Origin: Anisus vortex
Lineage: Eukaryota; Mollusca; Gastropoda; Planorbidae
Direction of reading: 5' to 3'
Assembly: GCA_949126835.1 (NCBI GenBank)
Contig: OX421494.1
Span: 3,789,201-3,853,200, forward strand
DNA length: 64,000 nt
The position numbers and the translations under genes were made by a program. Below the pieces are notes generated by a model that saw only the letters and a list, made by a program, of their open reading frames with translations, was not told the DNA's origin and did not search any database. Of this stretch, positions 35,309 through 45,038 are shown in pieces. The stretch's first letter is position 1, and each line of letters starts with the position of its first letter.

Positions 35309-36283
35309 CTGTAAATACGGCTGGTTTCAAAGGTGAACTTGAGTAGGCCTATGCATGTGTCCGCTTTTTGGTCTTTTCGGACGTGAGTGTACAGTTTATT
35401 GAAACAAACAAGGAAGCACTCACACACAACTTGACACAGATAGGCCTACTAAAACGTCCTGACTCGTGACATGACCGTGCTCTCATTGAGAGCCAGTAGG
35501 CTACCTAGTGGGGCCTCCGCAGAAGTAGGAACAAGGTCCAGCGCGATTGGGCTAGTTTCCAATATTGCAGCATTGTACTCAGCTTGATGTCTGGGGATTC
35601 TATTAAATCTTATATTCTCAATGGACCCACAGAAAGATCATAAATTAATATATAATGCCAGATTGCCTCTAGAATCATAAAACAGAATCAGAATATAAAT
35701 AATATAAAAACCAATAGAAGAGGCCATATAGTAATTTGGCTACTGGGAAGAGGAAAGGGAGGGAATCAGCATTTTATCGGATTGCGCCACTTTTCATTTG
35801 CCATTAGTTTCAGAAACAATGTTAACATTTTCCAACGCGATGTATTGTAAAAGTAAGCTATCTTGAAAATAAATGAACGGTTCAACTTCAAGCAATGAAT
35901 TTGTCTATTCTCCCAATCTGAAATTTCGTCTACCGACTGTTAGGTAATTGAGAGATGTGTGCTCGCTTTCATGTTAGTCAGGCCAGCAGATAAAGTAGCG
36001 GGATAGTTTTATAATTTAGGAGTTATATCAGGATCTGGGATAGTTTTATATTTCTGGTGGGATATTGTGTTTTTTTATATTTCAGATGTTATGCTGGGAT
36101 CTGATATAACTGTTTATTTCAGATGTTATAGCCTATAGTGGGGTATTTTAATATTTTAGGAGCTCTAGCCGGATTCGGGATAGTGTTATATTTCAAGTTT
36201 TTTGGTGGGATAGTTTTATACTTCAGGCATAACTTCAGGGAATAACTTTTATCATTCAGGCACTGTCGTGGCTCGTGCAGCTT
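35309..36283. other. Unassigned sequence
   Basis: It is probably intron of the gene ending at 35042. Short diverged repeats of gggatagttttatatttc occur at 36000-36230. No exon is recognised. Confidence 0.4.
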
Positions 36284-36393
36284 CCCAGTTGGCACACCAC
36301 GTCGTATCGACGGGGGTAAAAAGCTTGGTTTCCACACTTTTTCGTGGTAATCACGTTTTTTCCCCATCGATACGACGTGGTGTGCCAACTGGG
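36284..36393. mobile_element. Palindromic MITE (family B), best copy, 110 bp
   Basis: The left arm cccagttggcacaccacgtc and the right arm gacgtggtgtgccaactggg are exact inverted matches, and the similarity runs about 40 bp inwards. The centre is about 20 bp. Flanking bases suggest at most a TT duplication. There is no coding capacity. Other copies lie at 2068, 3921, 19386 and 24202. The transposase superfamily is not clear. Confidence 0.9.
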
Positions 36394-36933
36394 TTAGTGC
36401 TATTTTATCCGTTGATATCTTCTAATACATTGAACATGCATCTCCCCCTCACACCCCTATAAAAGCTCTAATTCTAATCGTCAAATTGATTCTATTAGAC
36501 AAGAGCGAGAGTTGAGGAGATAAACTTTGTCATATTCTGTTAACTGACAGTTAAAACATTTAATGATCTGCTAATGTGAGCTGTTATGATTGTTCTTTAT
36601 TCTCTGCATTTTATTAAATAACTCAGAGCAAGGAAATTGAACAGTGAATGGCAAAAGATTAAACTGGCAACAAATGACCAAATTTCATAGAACAACTGCC
36701 CCAAATCTTATGGACCAACTATACCAACTTTATTGAAACATTGTCCCCTAACATTGAACAAATATCCCAACTTTCTGGTTAATATTGCAATCATCTCGGC
36801 AGTTTGGTAGCTATAACTATAACTATAACTAAAACAACTGAATATTATTTTAATTACAGGATAAAATAATAAAAAGTAAACATTGCATTAACTATAGGCC
36901 TAGTCAAGTAATCGTAGGACAAAATTGATCATA
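36394..36933. other. AT-rich unassigned sequence
   Basis: Nothing recognisable is seen apart from a short (ctataa)n run near 36810. Confidence 0.5.
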
Positions 36934-37185
36934 GGGCCGGTGAAGCAGCGTTCACCGGTTTCTGTGGCCACGGCATACTAGGGGATGTGTGGCCAGCATA
37001 ATGCCCAGTCACCTTTACTTTACCCAAGCTAATGTCAGGTACCCATAAGAGTTGGGTAGACTCATGGACACCCTCCAGTCCCGGGAACAAATTCTAGCCT
37101 TCATCAGGATTCGAACACAGAAACCTTCGGGACGACAGTCGAACACACAGCCGCCCGGCAAGCGTGCCCCCCCCCCCCCCACCCG
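36934..37185 (-). mobile_element. tRNA-headed SINE (family 1)
   Basis: The reverse complement matches the copy at 7511 along its whole body: gccggtgaagcagcgttcac at the 3' end, ggtacccataagagttggg, and caggattcgaacacag as the B-box. The A-box end runs into a poly-C tract at 37168-37182. Confidence 0.85.
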
Positions 37186-37469
37186 GCATTAACTTTAATT
37201 GGCAATTTCGCTGAACTGTAAATAACCGAGAACAACCTGCCAACAGAAATAGGAATTATATTCTCATTTTGTGAGCCTGCCTACGAAAAAAAACTTACTT
37301 TTTTGCACTCCATGGGTAGATCTAATCTATATTATACTGTAAGCAAAACACAACTAGAAAAATAAGCACGGAAGCTAGTCTAAAAATATGTTTTCTTTTT
37401 GTTTCGATAAGAAATTCGTAGAAATTGAATATAAAACGAAATGCCTACATTTATTAGAATTGAACATCT

Positions 37470-37634
37470 GGTGGTCCAGCGGTTAGATCACCGGACTGTC
37501 AACCAAAAACCAAGTGACAAGTCGCGGGTTCTAGCCCTGCCACCGACGGATCCCTGTCGCCCTGCAGGAGTTTCGGGCCTAGTGGACGTAATAATCTTCT
37601 ATCTAGAAGGAACGTCTGTAAACTTATAAGATAA
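37470..37634 (+). mobile_element. Second tRNA-headed SINE (family 2) with 8-bp target duplication
   Basis: The head ggtggtccagcggttagatc gives an A-box and gcgggttctagccc a B-box. The tail gtaataatcttctatctaga … gtctgtaaacttataagata matches the 3' end of LINE family L (10775-11140). The direct repeat gaacatct lies at 37462-37469 and 37635-37642. It is a LINE-dependent SINE by structure. Confidence 0.85.
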
Positions 37635-37745
37635 GAACATCTCAAACCACGTGCAACGTATGGTTTGGTTTGGGTATAAGAGACAGTCTGCCTAAACTAG
37701 TTAGGAAATTCAACATAAATAGACCTAAGTAAGCTTTATCTAGAT

Positions 37746-38551
37746 TAGGGATGTTAAAACCGGTTTGTTTTCAAAACCGGTTTTCGGTTCTATAAAACCG
37801 GTTTAAAACCGGATTTCGATTCCCCCCCCCCCCCCCCCCCCCCGCAATGTCACAAGTCACAGGCCGGAAAAGACAAATGAGCGTAGTTTTGTAGGTGTAT
37901 TTGAAAAATATTTCAAACTTAATAAGTGTTTGCAGATCATTCAAGAGGTTGATTTGTGTGAATACATTATGATTTTGTACACTTTACCTTAACATTCTTT
38001 AGAAATAAAAAAAATATGGGCTAATTGATTCAAACCGATAATAGCGTTCCATAGTGATAATTTGTGCACCGTGGACTTAGATTTGTAAAATAATGTATTA
38101 AATTGGATCACGTAGCGCCAATCAAAAGTCAAAAGAATGTGTATTTAAATTAATGCCGTTAATAATAAAGCACAGACGCGGTGTCTAGCCAAATTGTTCA
38201 GGGTCACAGGACAAAACTAGTTTGCTCTCTCCATTGCGTACATCAAAGAGTCGTCGTCGGCATCCGTCCGTCTCGAGAGACGATGGTGTAGCTTCATGTG
38301 TGAGGTATCCAACTGCACCACCGAGAATGGCTGTGTAGGCCAACCCGGGAGGGGCAATCCCTGCCGCACTTGAGGCACATCAAACAGTAGCGCACATCTA
38401 AACGATGAGCCGATATTTGGTTTGATGTTGTTTTTATCGCAAGCCACAGTTGGTATTTGGAGAAAAAAAAGAAATCCGGTTTTAAAAATCAAAACCGGTT
38501 TTCAGATTCAAAACCGGAATCCGGTATTCCGGTTTTCGTTTAACATCCCTA
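37746..38551 (+). mobile_element. hAT-type element (family D), 806 bp, with 8-bp target duplication
   Basis: The ends tagggatgttaaaaccgg and ccggttttcgtttaacatcccta are terminal inverted repeats, followed inwards by dense aaaccggtttt motifs. The duplication atctagat lies at 37738-37745 and 38552-38559. It is the same family as 43536-44437, in opposite orientation. It carries no intact transposase, and a 126-bp insert sits at 38251-38376. Confidence 0.92.
38251..38376. mobile_element. 126-bp insert within hAT family D
   Basis: It is absent from the sister copy at 43536-44437. The flanks acatcaaagag (38240-38250) and acatcaaacag (38377-38387) form an 11-bp near-perfect duplication. The insert contains ccgtctcgagagacgatgg and gggaggggcaatccctgcc, so it may be a short retroposon. 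I cannot name it. Confidence 0.7.
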
Positions 38552-38652
38552 ATCTAGATACGTCTGTCCACAAGGCAAGAGTATTAAACAATGCTGCACA
38601 TTTGTCTGTAAGAAAACAAAACAACAATATCAAACTATTAAAACAGAAAGAA

Positions 38653-38889
38653 ACATAAATTTGTAAAAACATAAATTTGTAAAAACATAAATTTGTAAAA
38701 ACATAAATTTGTAAAAACATAAATTTGTAAAAAGATAAATTTGTAAAAACATAAATTTGTAAAAACATACATTTGTAAAAACATAAATTTGTAAAAACAT
38801 AAATTTGTAAAAACATAAATTTGTAAAAACATAAATTTGTAAAAACATAAATTTGTAAAAACATAAATTTGTAAAAACATAAATTTGTA
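38653..38889. repeat. 16-bp tandem repeat, about 15 copies
   Basis: The unit acataaatttgtaaaa is almost invariant; there is one agataaat and one acatacat. The apparent Phe/Leu/Tyr-rich frames on the minus strand follow from the repeat. Confidence 0.95.
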
Positions 38890-38905
38890 AATCTATTAAA
38901 TAGGA

Positions 38906-39026
38906 GGCACGGCGTTCGACTGGCGATCCGAAGGTTCTCTTTTCTTGTAGAAGAGACTATAATTCTCTATTTCGGAGTCTTGCGCGTGCCAAATCTGGCA
39001 CGCGTGCCGTAGGTTGCCGACCCCTG
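38906..39026. mobile_element. SINE family 1 scrap joined to a truncated hAT MITE (family A)
   Basis: 38906-38938 (cggcgttcgactggcgatcc) is a piece of SINE head. 38943-39026 is the reverse-oriented outer end of family A, ending gtaggttgccgacccctg. Both are truncated at their junction. Confidence 0.7.
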
Positions 39027-40194
39027 ACTATAATCAATAATAATATCTCAAATCCAATAAAAATTCAATTTCCTGAAATCACCACGACAATAATATAATT
39101 TACAGCTAAACATTTGTCGTGATTTGATATTAAGAAGTGTAATAAATCCCCCTTCATCTTTTCTTTTTTTTCCACTAAAATTTCATAATTTCTGGAATTA
39201 CGTTATTTATATCACAATAGGCTTATCTAGAGTACATGTGAGATACTTCGATCCTATCATTTTGAAGAAAAGCAAAGTTAAATCTGCAGATAATATTTCT
39301 TTGAAAATGTTTACCACGTCGGCATGATTTCATCACCATAGGAAATTTTGCTACAAATACACAACTCTCGCTTCCTTCTGTCTTATCAGTATTTGCTTTT
39401 TGATTTTTAAATTCGGCGAAATGATATGTATAAATAAATCTTACAGGTTTGGTCAACCGAGCGTGACTTCATGATAACGCGTGGAACTATTTTTACCACG
39501 AAGTTTGTCTGGGAATACCCGAAATGATCATCATAGCCTGATTAGTTTTCTTTAAAAAAAATTAATCGGGCTGGCTTGAACTTGTTGCATATAGGTCATT
39601 GGATAAATTGAGAATGAGCCGGAAAAATTTAGTGGTATCCGGGATAAAGTAATTTATGACATATTGTAGGCCTATAATTAGATCTAGCTATCGCTGGCTT
39701 TGTCGTTGTTTTGGTTAAAATAATAGTTTCCATAAATGGACTTCCAGGGAAAACAGATTGAGCAGAAATCTCACGTAATGCAGAGTTCAGGTTCGTTTCA
39801 ATCTTAGTTGCTTAACACCCGAGACCCTAATTATAATCTTTTTTTTTCATGTTTTACTAGCTAAATTACCCGGCGATGCCCGGGGTAACAATAAGACCTA
39901 CTTTGAAGAAAAGATTTCTGCTATGTATCGAAAGAGAGAGCGCGAGATTGTGAGAACGTGAGAGAGAGAGATCTCTAGCTTATACGTTGGTATTCGTGAG
40001 TATTGTTGTGCTGGCCACACAATCGTAGTCCTCAGCGAGTGAAAGTGGTGAACTGTTTTCACAAGCCCTAAAGTATCCTTGAATCAAAATAGGCCCTACT
40101 AAACAAAATGTCATGAAATCATATTGATTGTTTAATAGCGACATTTGTTTAAATTATTTCTTTGGAAATCGGGATGTTTTATCTGATTTTTTGT
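39027..40194. other. AT-rich unassigned sequence
   Basis: No gene is seen. A scrap of SINE family 1 (gttgtgctggccacacaatc) lies near 40005. Confidence 0.45.
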
Positions 40195-40282
40195 TAGGGA
40201 AGCTTCATATCCGCTTAGAGCTGTAAGGTAAGCGCTATATAAAAATGCCTCAATAAATAAATAAATAAATAAATAAATATAC
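40195..40282 (+). mobile_element. LINE-type 3' tail with (AATA)n
   Basis: gtaagcgctatataaaaatg is followed by an aataaata microsatellite. This is the common 3' end form of L2/CR1-like elements, like the tail at 18195-18287. Confidence 0.5.
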
Positions 40283-40349
40283 AAAGATTTGTTGGTCTGT
40301 GGTTTGAGTCTGAACCATTTTGATCAGGGTTTTGAATTATTTTACGTTG

Positions 40350-40420
40350 TCGGGTTTTCCTGACCCGTTCGGGCGCAACCTATTCCATGCCCGGATGTGT
40401 AAAAACATTGTTTAATAAAG
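40350..40420 (-). mobile_element. LINE family L scrap
   Basis: ggttttcctgacccgttcgg followed by attccatgcccggatg matches the RT C-terminal block of copies at 54785 and 56561. Confidence 0.55.
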
Positions 40421-40537
40421 TCAGTGGCATACTTCTTTATTACCTGGAAATAAGCTTAGATTTGATTAATCCTGTATCACGCCCAGTTATCAGAAAATAG
40501 AATTACCATTTTACTTGGTTTGAAATCCTGCAGGTAG

Positions 40538-40742
40538 CGACTATCTATATTCAGAGACTGTCTATATTCAGAGACTATCTATATTCAGAGACTATCTATA
40601 TTCAGAGACTATCTATATTCAGAGACTATCTATATTCAGAGACGATCTATATTCAGAGACTATCTATATTCAGAGACTATCTATATTCAGAGACTATCTA
40701 TATTCAGAGACTATCTATATTCAGAGACTATCTATATTCAGA
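40538..40742. repeat. 17-bp tandem repeat, 12 copies
   Basis: The unit is agactatctatattcag. The only visible changes are actgtc in copy 2 and acgatc in one copy. Confidence 0.95.
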
Positions 40743-41002
40743 CATAACACACTGAAGTGAACAATTGGCGTGGATATAGCGGCGCGTAGTCAATACAGCA
40801 TTGTAAACACATGTGACAATATGCACAGTTCTGAATCAATAACAAGTCGATTAATATATGTCAAGTTTCTAAGTTTCTGTACAGGCTACGCATTTACACT
40901 ATACTGAGTGTACACAGACACCTTGGTGTAACTCTCTATCTTTGCGGATTAGACTTCATAAAATAAACTAACATATAAAGAAACTCACGGTAATTATAAT
41001 TT

Positions 41003-41219
41003 CAATAGTCTAGGGGGAAATATTGCACTAGCCATCAACTGCCCTCCTACCGTAAGCTGCCCACCCACCGACCCCTGCAAAACTTGTATTATTCACCCCC
41101 CTCTCACACATCCACTATGTGCCCCCCCTTGACCCCTACCCCTCCCAACTTTACAATATCCCCCCCCCCCCCCACACACACACAAACCCAACCTAAAAAA
41201 AGTCCTGACTACGCCACTG
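41003..41219. mobile_element. Probable degenerate hAT-type MITE
   Basis: The right end gtcctgactacgccactg matches the CAGTGGCGTAG terminus seen at 13814. The left end caatagtctaggggg is a worn partner. The interior is C-rich, with CA repeats and a poly-C run at 41161. No target duplication is seen. Confidence 0.4.
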
Positions 41220-41259
41220 CTAGACTGTAATTTATATGATTATTATGCTAATGATAAGG

Positions 41260-41937
41260 AAGTCATGAGAATAAATAATAAACAGGACAGATCAATACAG
41301 CTAGATGATGAGGAAATAATAGACACGGACAAATTTGTTTACCTGGGAAGTGTGATGAGTAGCGACGAAGGAACAGATGAAGACATAAAGAGCAGGATCA
41401 ACAAGGCCAGGCTTGCTTTCAATGCCCTGCGCCCCATGTGGAGCTCAAGCGCGCTGTCACAAAGTAAGACTATTTAATACAAATGTTAAGGCAGTCCTCC
41501 TATATGGCTCAAAGACCTGGAGAGTTACCAAGGCAAGTACAAGCAGACTCCAGACTTTTGTTAACAAATGCCTGAGGCGCATGCTGAAAATTCGATGGCC
41601 GGAAACCATTTCATGCGTCAACCTATGGGAAAAGACCAGACAAAAACCCATCGACAACAGCATCAAAAGCCGTAGATGGAAGTGGATTAGTCACACTATA
41701 CGAAGAACAGAAGACAATGTAGAAAGACAAGCACTTGACTGGAATCCCCAGGGCAAAAGGAAAGTAGGCAGACCCAGACAAACTTGGAGGAGATCGGTCG
41801 TAGGTGAGGCAATGGCTGTTGGCCTCACATGGACACAAATAAAGGGAGCCTCCCAAGACCGAGACCGATGGAAAAGTGTAGTTGCGGCCCTATGCTCCTA
41901 TGGGGATATACAGGATTAAGTCAAGTAAGTCAAGTCA
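41260..41937 (+). mobile_element. 5'-truncated RTE-like LINE 3' end with 12-bp target duplication
   Basis: The frame from 41265 reads MRINNKQDRSIQLDDEEIID through FVYLGSVMSSDEGTDEDIKS. After one small indel near 41463-41475 it continues in another frame with NVKAVLLYGSKTW, a KCLRRMLKIRW block and KRKVGRPRQTWRRSVVGEA before TAA at 41917. These are the C-terminal blocks downstream of the reverse transcriptase fingers in RTE/jockey-like elements. The 3' end is a short taagtcaag repeat. The 12-bp direct repeat ctaatgataagg lies at 41248-41259 and 41938-41949. Only one coding break and perfect flanks point to a young insertion. It lacks the endonuclease and RT core, so it is inactive. Confidence 0.93.
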
Positions 41938-42433
41938 CTAATGATAAGGCGCTTAATTAATGTTGGCGATGTTTTTAAGAAGAGGGTGTGATCGGTGGGT
42001 GGGGAGCCGAATTTCCTCAGCAAAAACCATACGCCAAACCTTTCAGATGAGTTTTGTTTAAAAAAAAAATAGGTTTCAACATGTAGCCTACTACAAGGGT
42101 CGGCAACCTTTTGCTAACAGTGTGCCAAACTAGGATTTTTAAATCATTCAGCGTGCCAACAGCCTAAAAGTCAACCTAATCTATTATACTTAATTATTTT
42201 TTTTATAGGATAATTAATTTAATTCCGTAGCAAAACCAAGGCCAAAAGCAAAGGAGATTTATAGAGAAAATCGTTAGATCTAAAGCGTTTTATAATTAAT
42301 ACAAAATTAACATGTTTGTGATTATCATTCACATTGATGGTAATTATTGTCTAAACTCTAAACATTATCATTAGGTAGTCAAGATGAAGATCTAACACAT
42401 GCAAATATTAATTATATTATTTTGAGAAGTCCT

Positions 42434-42474
42434 CTTTTTTTTTTTTTTCTTTTTTGTTTTCAACAATGTTTATT
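42434..42474 (-). mobile_element. Poly(A) end of a retrotransposed transcript
   Basis: On the minus strand, AATAAA (42474-42469) is followed about 10 nt later by an A-rich run of some 25 bases, the layout of a polyadenylated RNA copied into DNA. The body should extend rightwards from 42475, perhaps to about 43500, where an 84-codon minus frame at 43221-43475 has no recognised domain. The source transcript is unknown. Confidence 0.55.
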
Positions 42475-43535
42475 GACACTTTTTACATGTACAATAACAT
42501 TCATATATTTGTACATTAAGAGGAAGGATAGAAGACATTTATTGCAATTTTTACAATTCTAAAGGATAGAAGACAACATAGAGTATTTAAACAAATTTAG
42601 ATAATTTATGTAGTTGTTGTAGTTAGGTTTAGACTTTCACATCCATTCATTCTGTTTATTTGACATAGTTTTCCAAATATGTTTATTCTAGATTTTACAT
42701 GTACAATCTCATATATTTTGCAATGAAGAAAAGAGGATAGAAGAACAGTACATACATAGTTAAGGGGATAGAAGACAAAATAATTTACGAGACAAAAAGT
42801 TTTCTAACTTTAAATTTAAATTCATTCATTCTTCTTCTTTTTACATACATGCTTAACATCCATACATATTTAAATTAATTTAAACATGTATTAAACGTAA
42901 ACATCCATTATTAACTGTAAGATATTTAAAACAACGTAATATGGAGAAAAATAAAACAAAGTGTGTAGAAATTATGTACATTTCATTTCAATTGTTCTAT
43001 CCCTTGGGATATATATCTTAATTTCAACCACCAAGCGCGATCTTAAATGTTTATATGAAGAACAAAGAAAGGGTCACATATGACAAAGGAAAGTGAAACA
43101 CCTATTGAAGACGGGTGACGAAAGGTGTCATTCACAGGAAATCCCACAATCGGGACTTTCACAAGCGAGAAAAAAAATATGTACAATTATCTAAAAAGAG
43201 TAGAAAAATCGCGAGTTGTCTTAAGGTTTCAAATAGCGTTTAGCCGTTCCCCCGTCGGCATGAACTATTGAACGAAAGATAGGGAAAGAAATACAAATCT
43301 GTTTGTAGTGACATAGAATTTGGAAGGCCCGACTTTCCTGACCATCCCACTCCTCTAAGCCAGCGTCCTCTAATGTGTTTGGATTATAGCACGAGCATAC
43401 TAGTATCGTTAACCGGAATGGATACGTAGTAATCATAAAAACTGGGTAGTTAATGTAATGTTTGAAAATATACATATAAATTCTTTAGTCTTGTGATATT
43501 TATATAATTTTCAAATATTTTTTTACAGTCTGAAC

Positions 43536-44437
43536 TAGGGATGTTAAACGAAAACCGGAATACCGGATTCCGGTTTTGAAACCTAAAACCGGTTTTGATT
43601 TTTAAAACCGGATTTCGGTTTGTTGGTTGTAAGTTGGAAGGTAATCATTACTTCAAGTAGAAGACCATTTTAATTGGTTCTGATGGAAATATTTTTAATA
43701 AATAATGTTAGACTTGCACAAAACCATTCTTGAAATGCCTTGCTAACACTATCTAGTCTTAGATATTGTGTTTCTTGTGTTTCCAAATAGCAACTAGTCT
43801 ATGGCTTGCGATAAAAACAACATCAAACCAATTGTTAAGTTACAGTTACAATTAACATGAATCTTTTTACTTGTCGGCTCATCTTTTAGATGTTCGCGCC
43901 TCTTTGATGTACGCAATAGAGAAACGCAAACTAGCCCTTCCCTGTGACCTTGAACAATTATTCGACTAGGCACCGCGTCTGTGCTTTATTGTTAACGGGA
44001 CTATTAAATACACATTCTTTTGATTGGTGCTACGCGAAACCTTTCAATACAGACAATATTTTACAAGTTACCATATATGCCTCTTCAAATGCTTCTTAGT
44101 AGGCCCTATTATGATTTTAGTCAACGATAATCGGAAATTTGATTATCACTATTAAAAAATTGAAAGCTATTAGCGGTTTCAATCAATTAGCCCACATTTT
44201 ATGGTAAAGTGTACAAAATCATATTGTATTCACACAAATCAACCCATTGAATGTCCTGCAAACACTAATTAAGTTTGAACAACATTTCAAATGTAGCCTA
44301 CCTACAAAACTACGCACATTTAGCTTTTCCGGCCCGTGAGTGACTTGCGCGGGAAGGGGGTAACCGAAATCCCGTTTTAAACCGGTTTTATAGATCCGAA
44401 AACCGGTTTTGAAAATAAACCGGTTTTAACATCCCTA
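43536..44437 (-). mobile_element. hAT-type element (family D), 902 bp, with 8-bp target duplication
   Basis: The ends tagggatgttaaacgaaaac and aaaccggttttaacatcccta are inverted repeats, with ccggtttt motifs inside both. The duplication gtctgaac lies at 43528-43535 and 44438-44445. The interior matches 37746-38551 in reverse (for example ggcaccgcgtctgtgcttta). It is nested in the family A element at 42094-45030. No transposase remains. Confidence 0.93.
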
Positions 44438-44555
44438 GTCTGAACATTTAAAAATTATAACTTGTAATCCATTAATTCTTTTATAAAAGAAAAAGAAAGA
44501 AATATATTAGAAATATTAGTGCAAATCAAAACGAGTTCATTATCTCCCTCCAACA

Positions 44556-44921
44556 GTCAGTTTTCCTTACGACTTCAACAGTCAGTTTTCCTTACGACTT
44601 CAACAGTCAGTTTTCCTTACGACTTCAACAGTCAGTTTTCCTTACGACTTCAACAGTCAGTTTTCCTTACGACTTCAACAGTCAGTTTTCCTTACGACTT
44701 CAACAGTCAGTTTTCCTTACGACTTCAACAGTCAGTTTTCCTTACGACTTCAACACTCAGTTTTCCTCACGACTTCAACAGTCAGTTTTCCTTACGACTT
44801 CAACAGTCAGTTTTCTTCACGTCTTCAACAGTCAGTTTTCCTCACGACTTCAACAGTTAGTTTTCCTTACGATTTCAACAGTCAGTTTTCCTTACGTCTT
44901 CAATAGTCAGTTTTCCTCATT
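44556..44921. repeat. 25-bp tandem repeat, about 14-15 copies
   Basis: The unit is gtcagttttccttacgactt plus caaca. Copies become more variable to the right (ctcacg, cttcac, gtcttc), so the left part is the more recently homogenised. Confidence 0.95.
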
Positions 44922-45038
44922 CAGAACCAGAAGAAGTTTTTTTTTTAAATTAATTAATATGTCTCGCGTGCCATTGAAAATCACTCTGTGTGCCCAGTTC
45001 TGCACGCGTGTTTTAGGTTGACGATCCCTGGCCTACTA

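Larger units (their letters stand above)
42094..45030 (-). mobile_element. hAT-type element (family A), 2.9 kb composite with nested insertions
   Basis: The plus-strand left end caagggtcggcaacctttt and right end aggttgacgatccctg are the family A termini, in reverse orientation relative to 15885. The duplication gcctacta lies at 42086-42093 and 45031-45038. Other family copies are about 210 bp; the rest of this one is explained largely by later insertions (43536-44437 and a retrocopy near 42434) and a minisatellite (44556-44921). No transposase frame is seen. Confidence 0.88.

Noticed and set aside
34939..35427. 162-codon minus frame starting MCECFLVC
   Set aside because: It overlaps the splice-bounded exon at 35042-35308 in another frame. 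It runs through the acceptor and lacks coding character at its 5' end, so the shorter frame is preferred.
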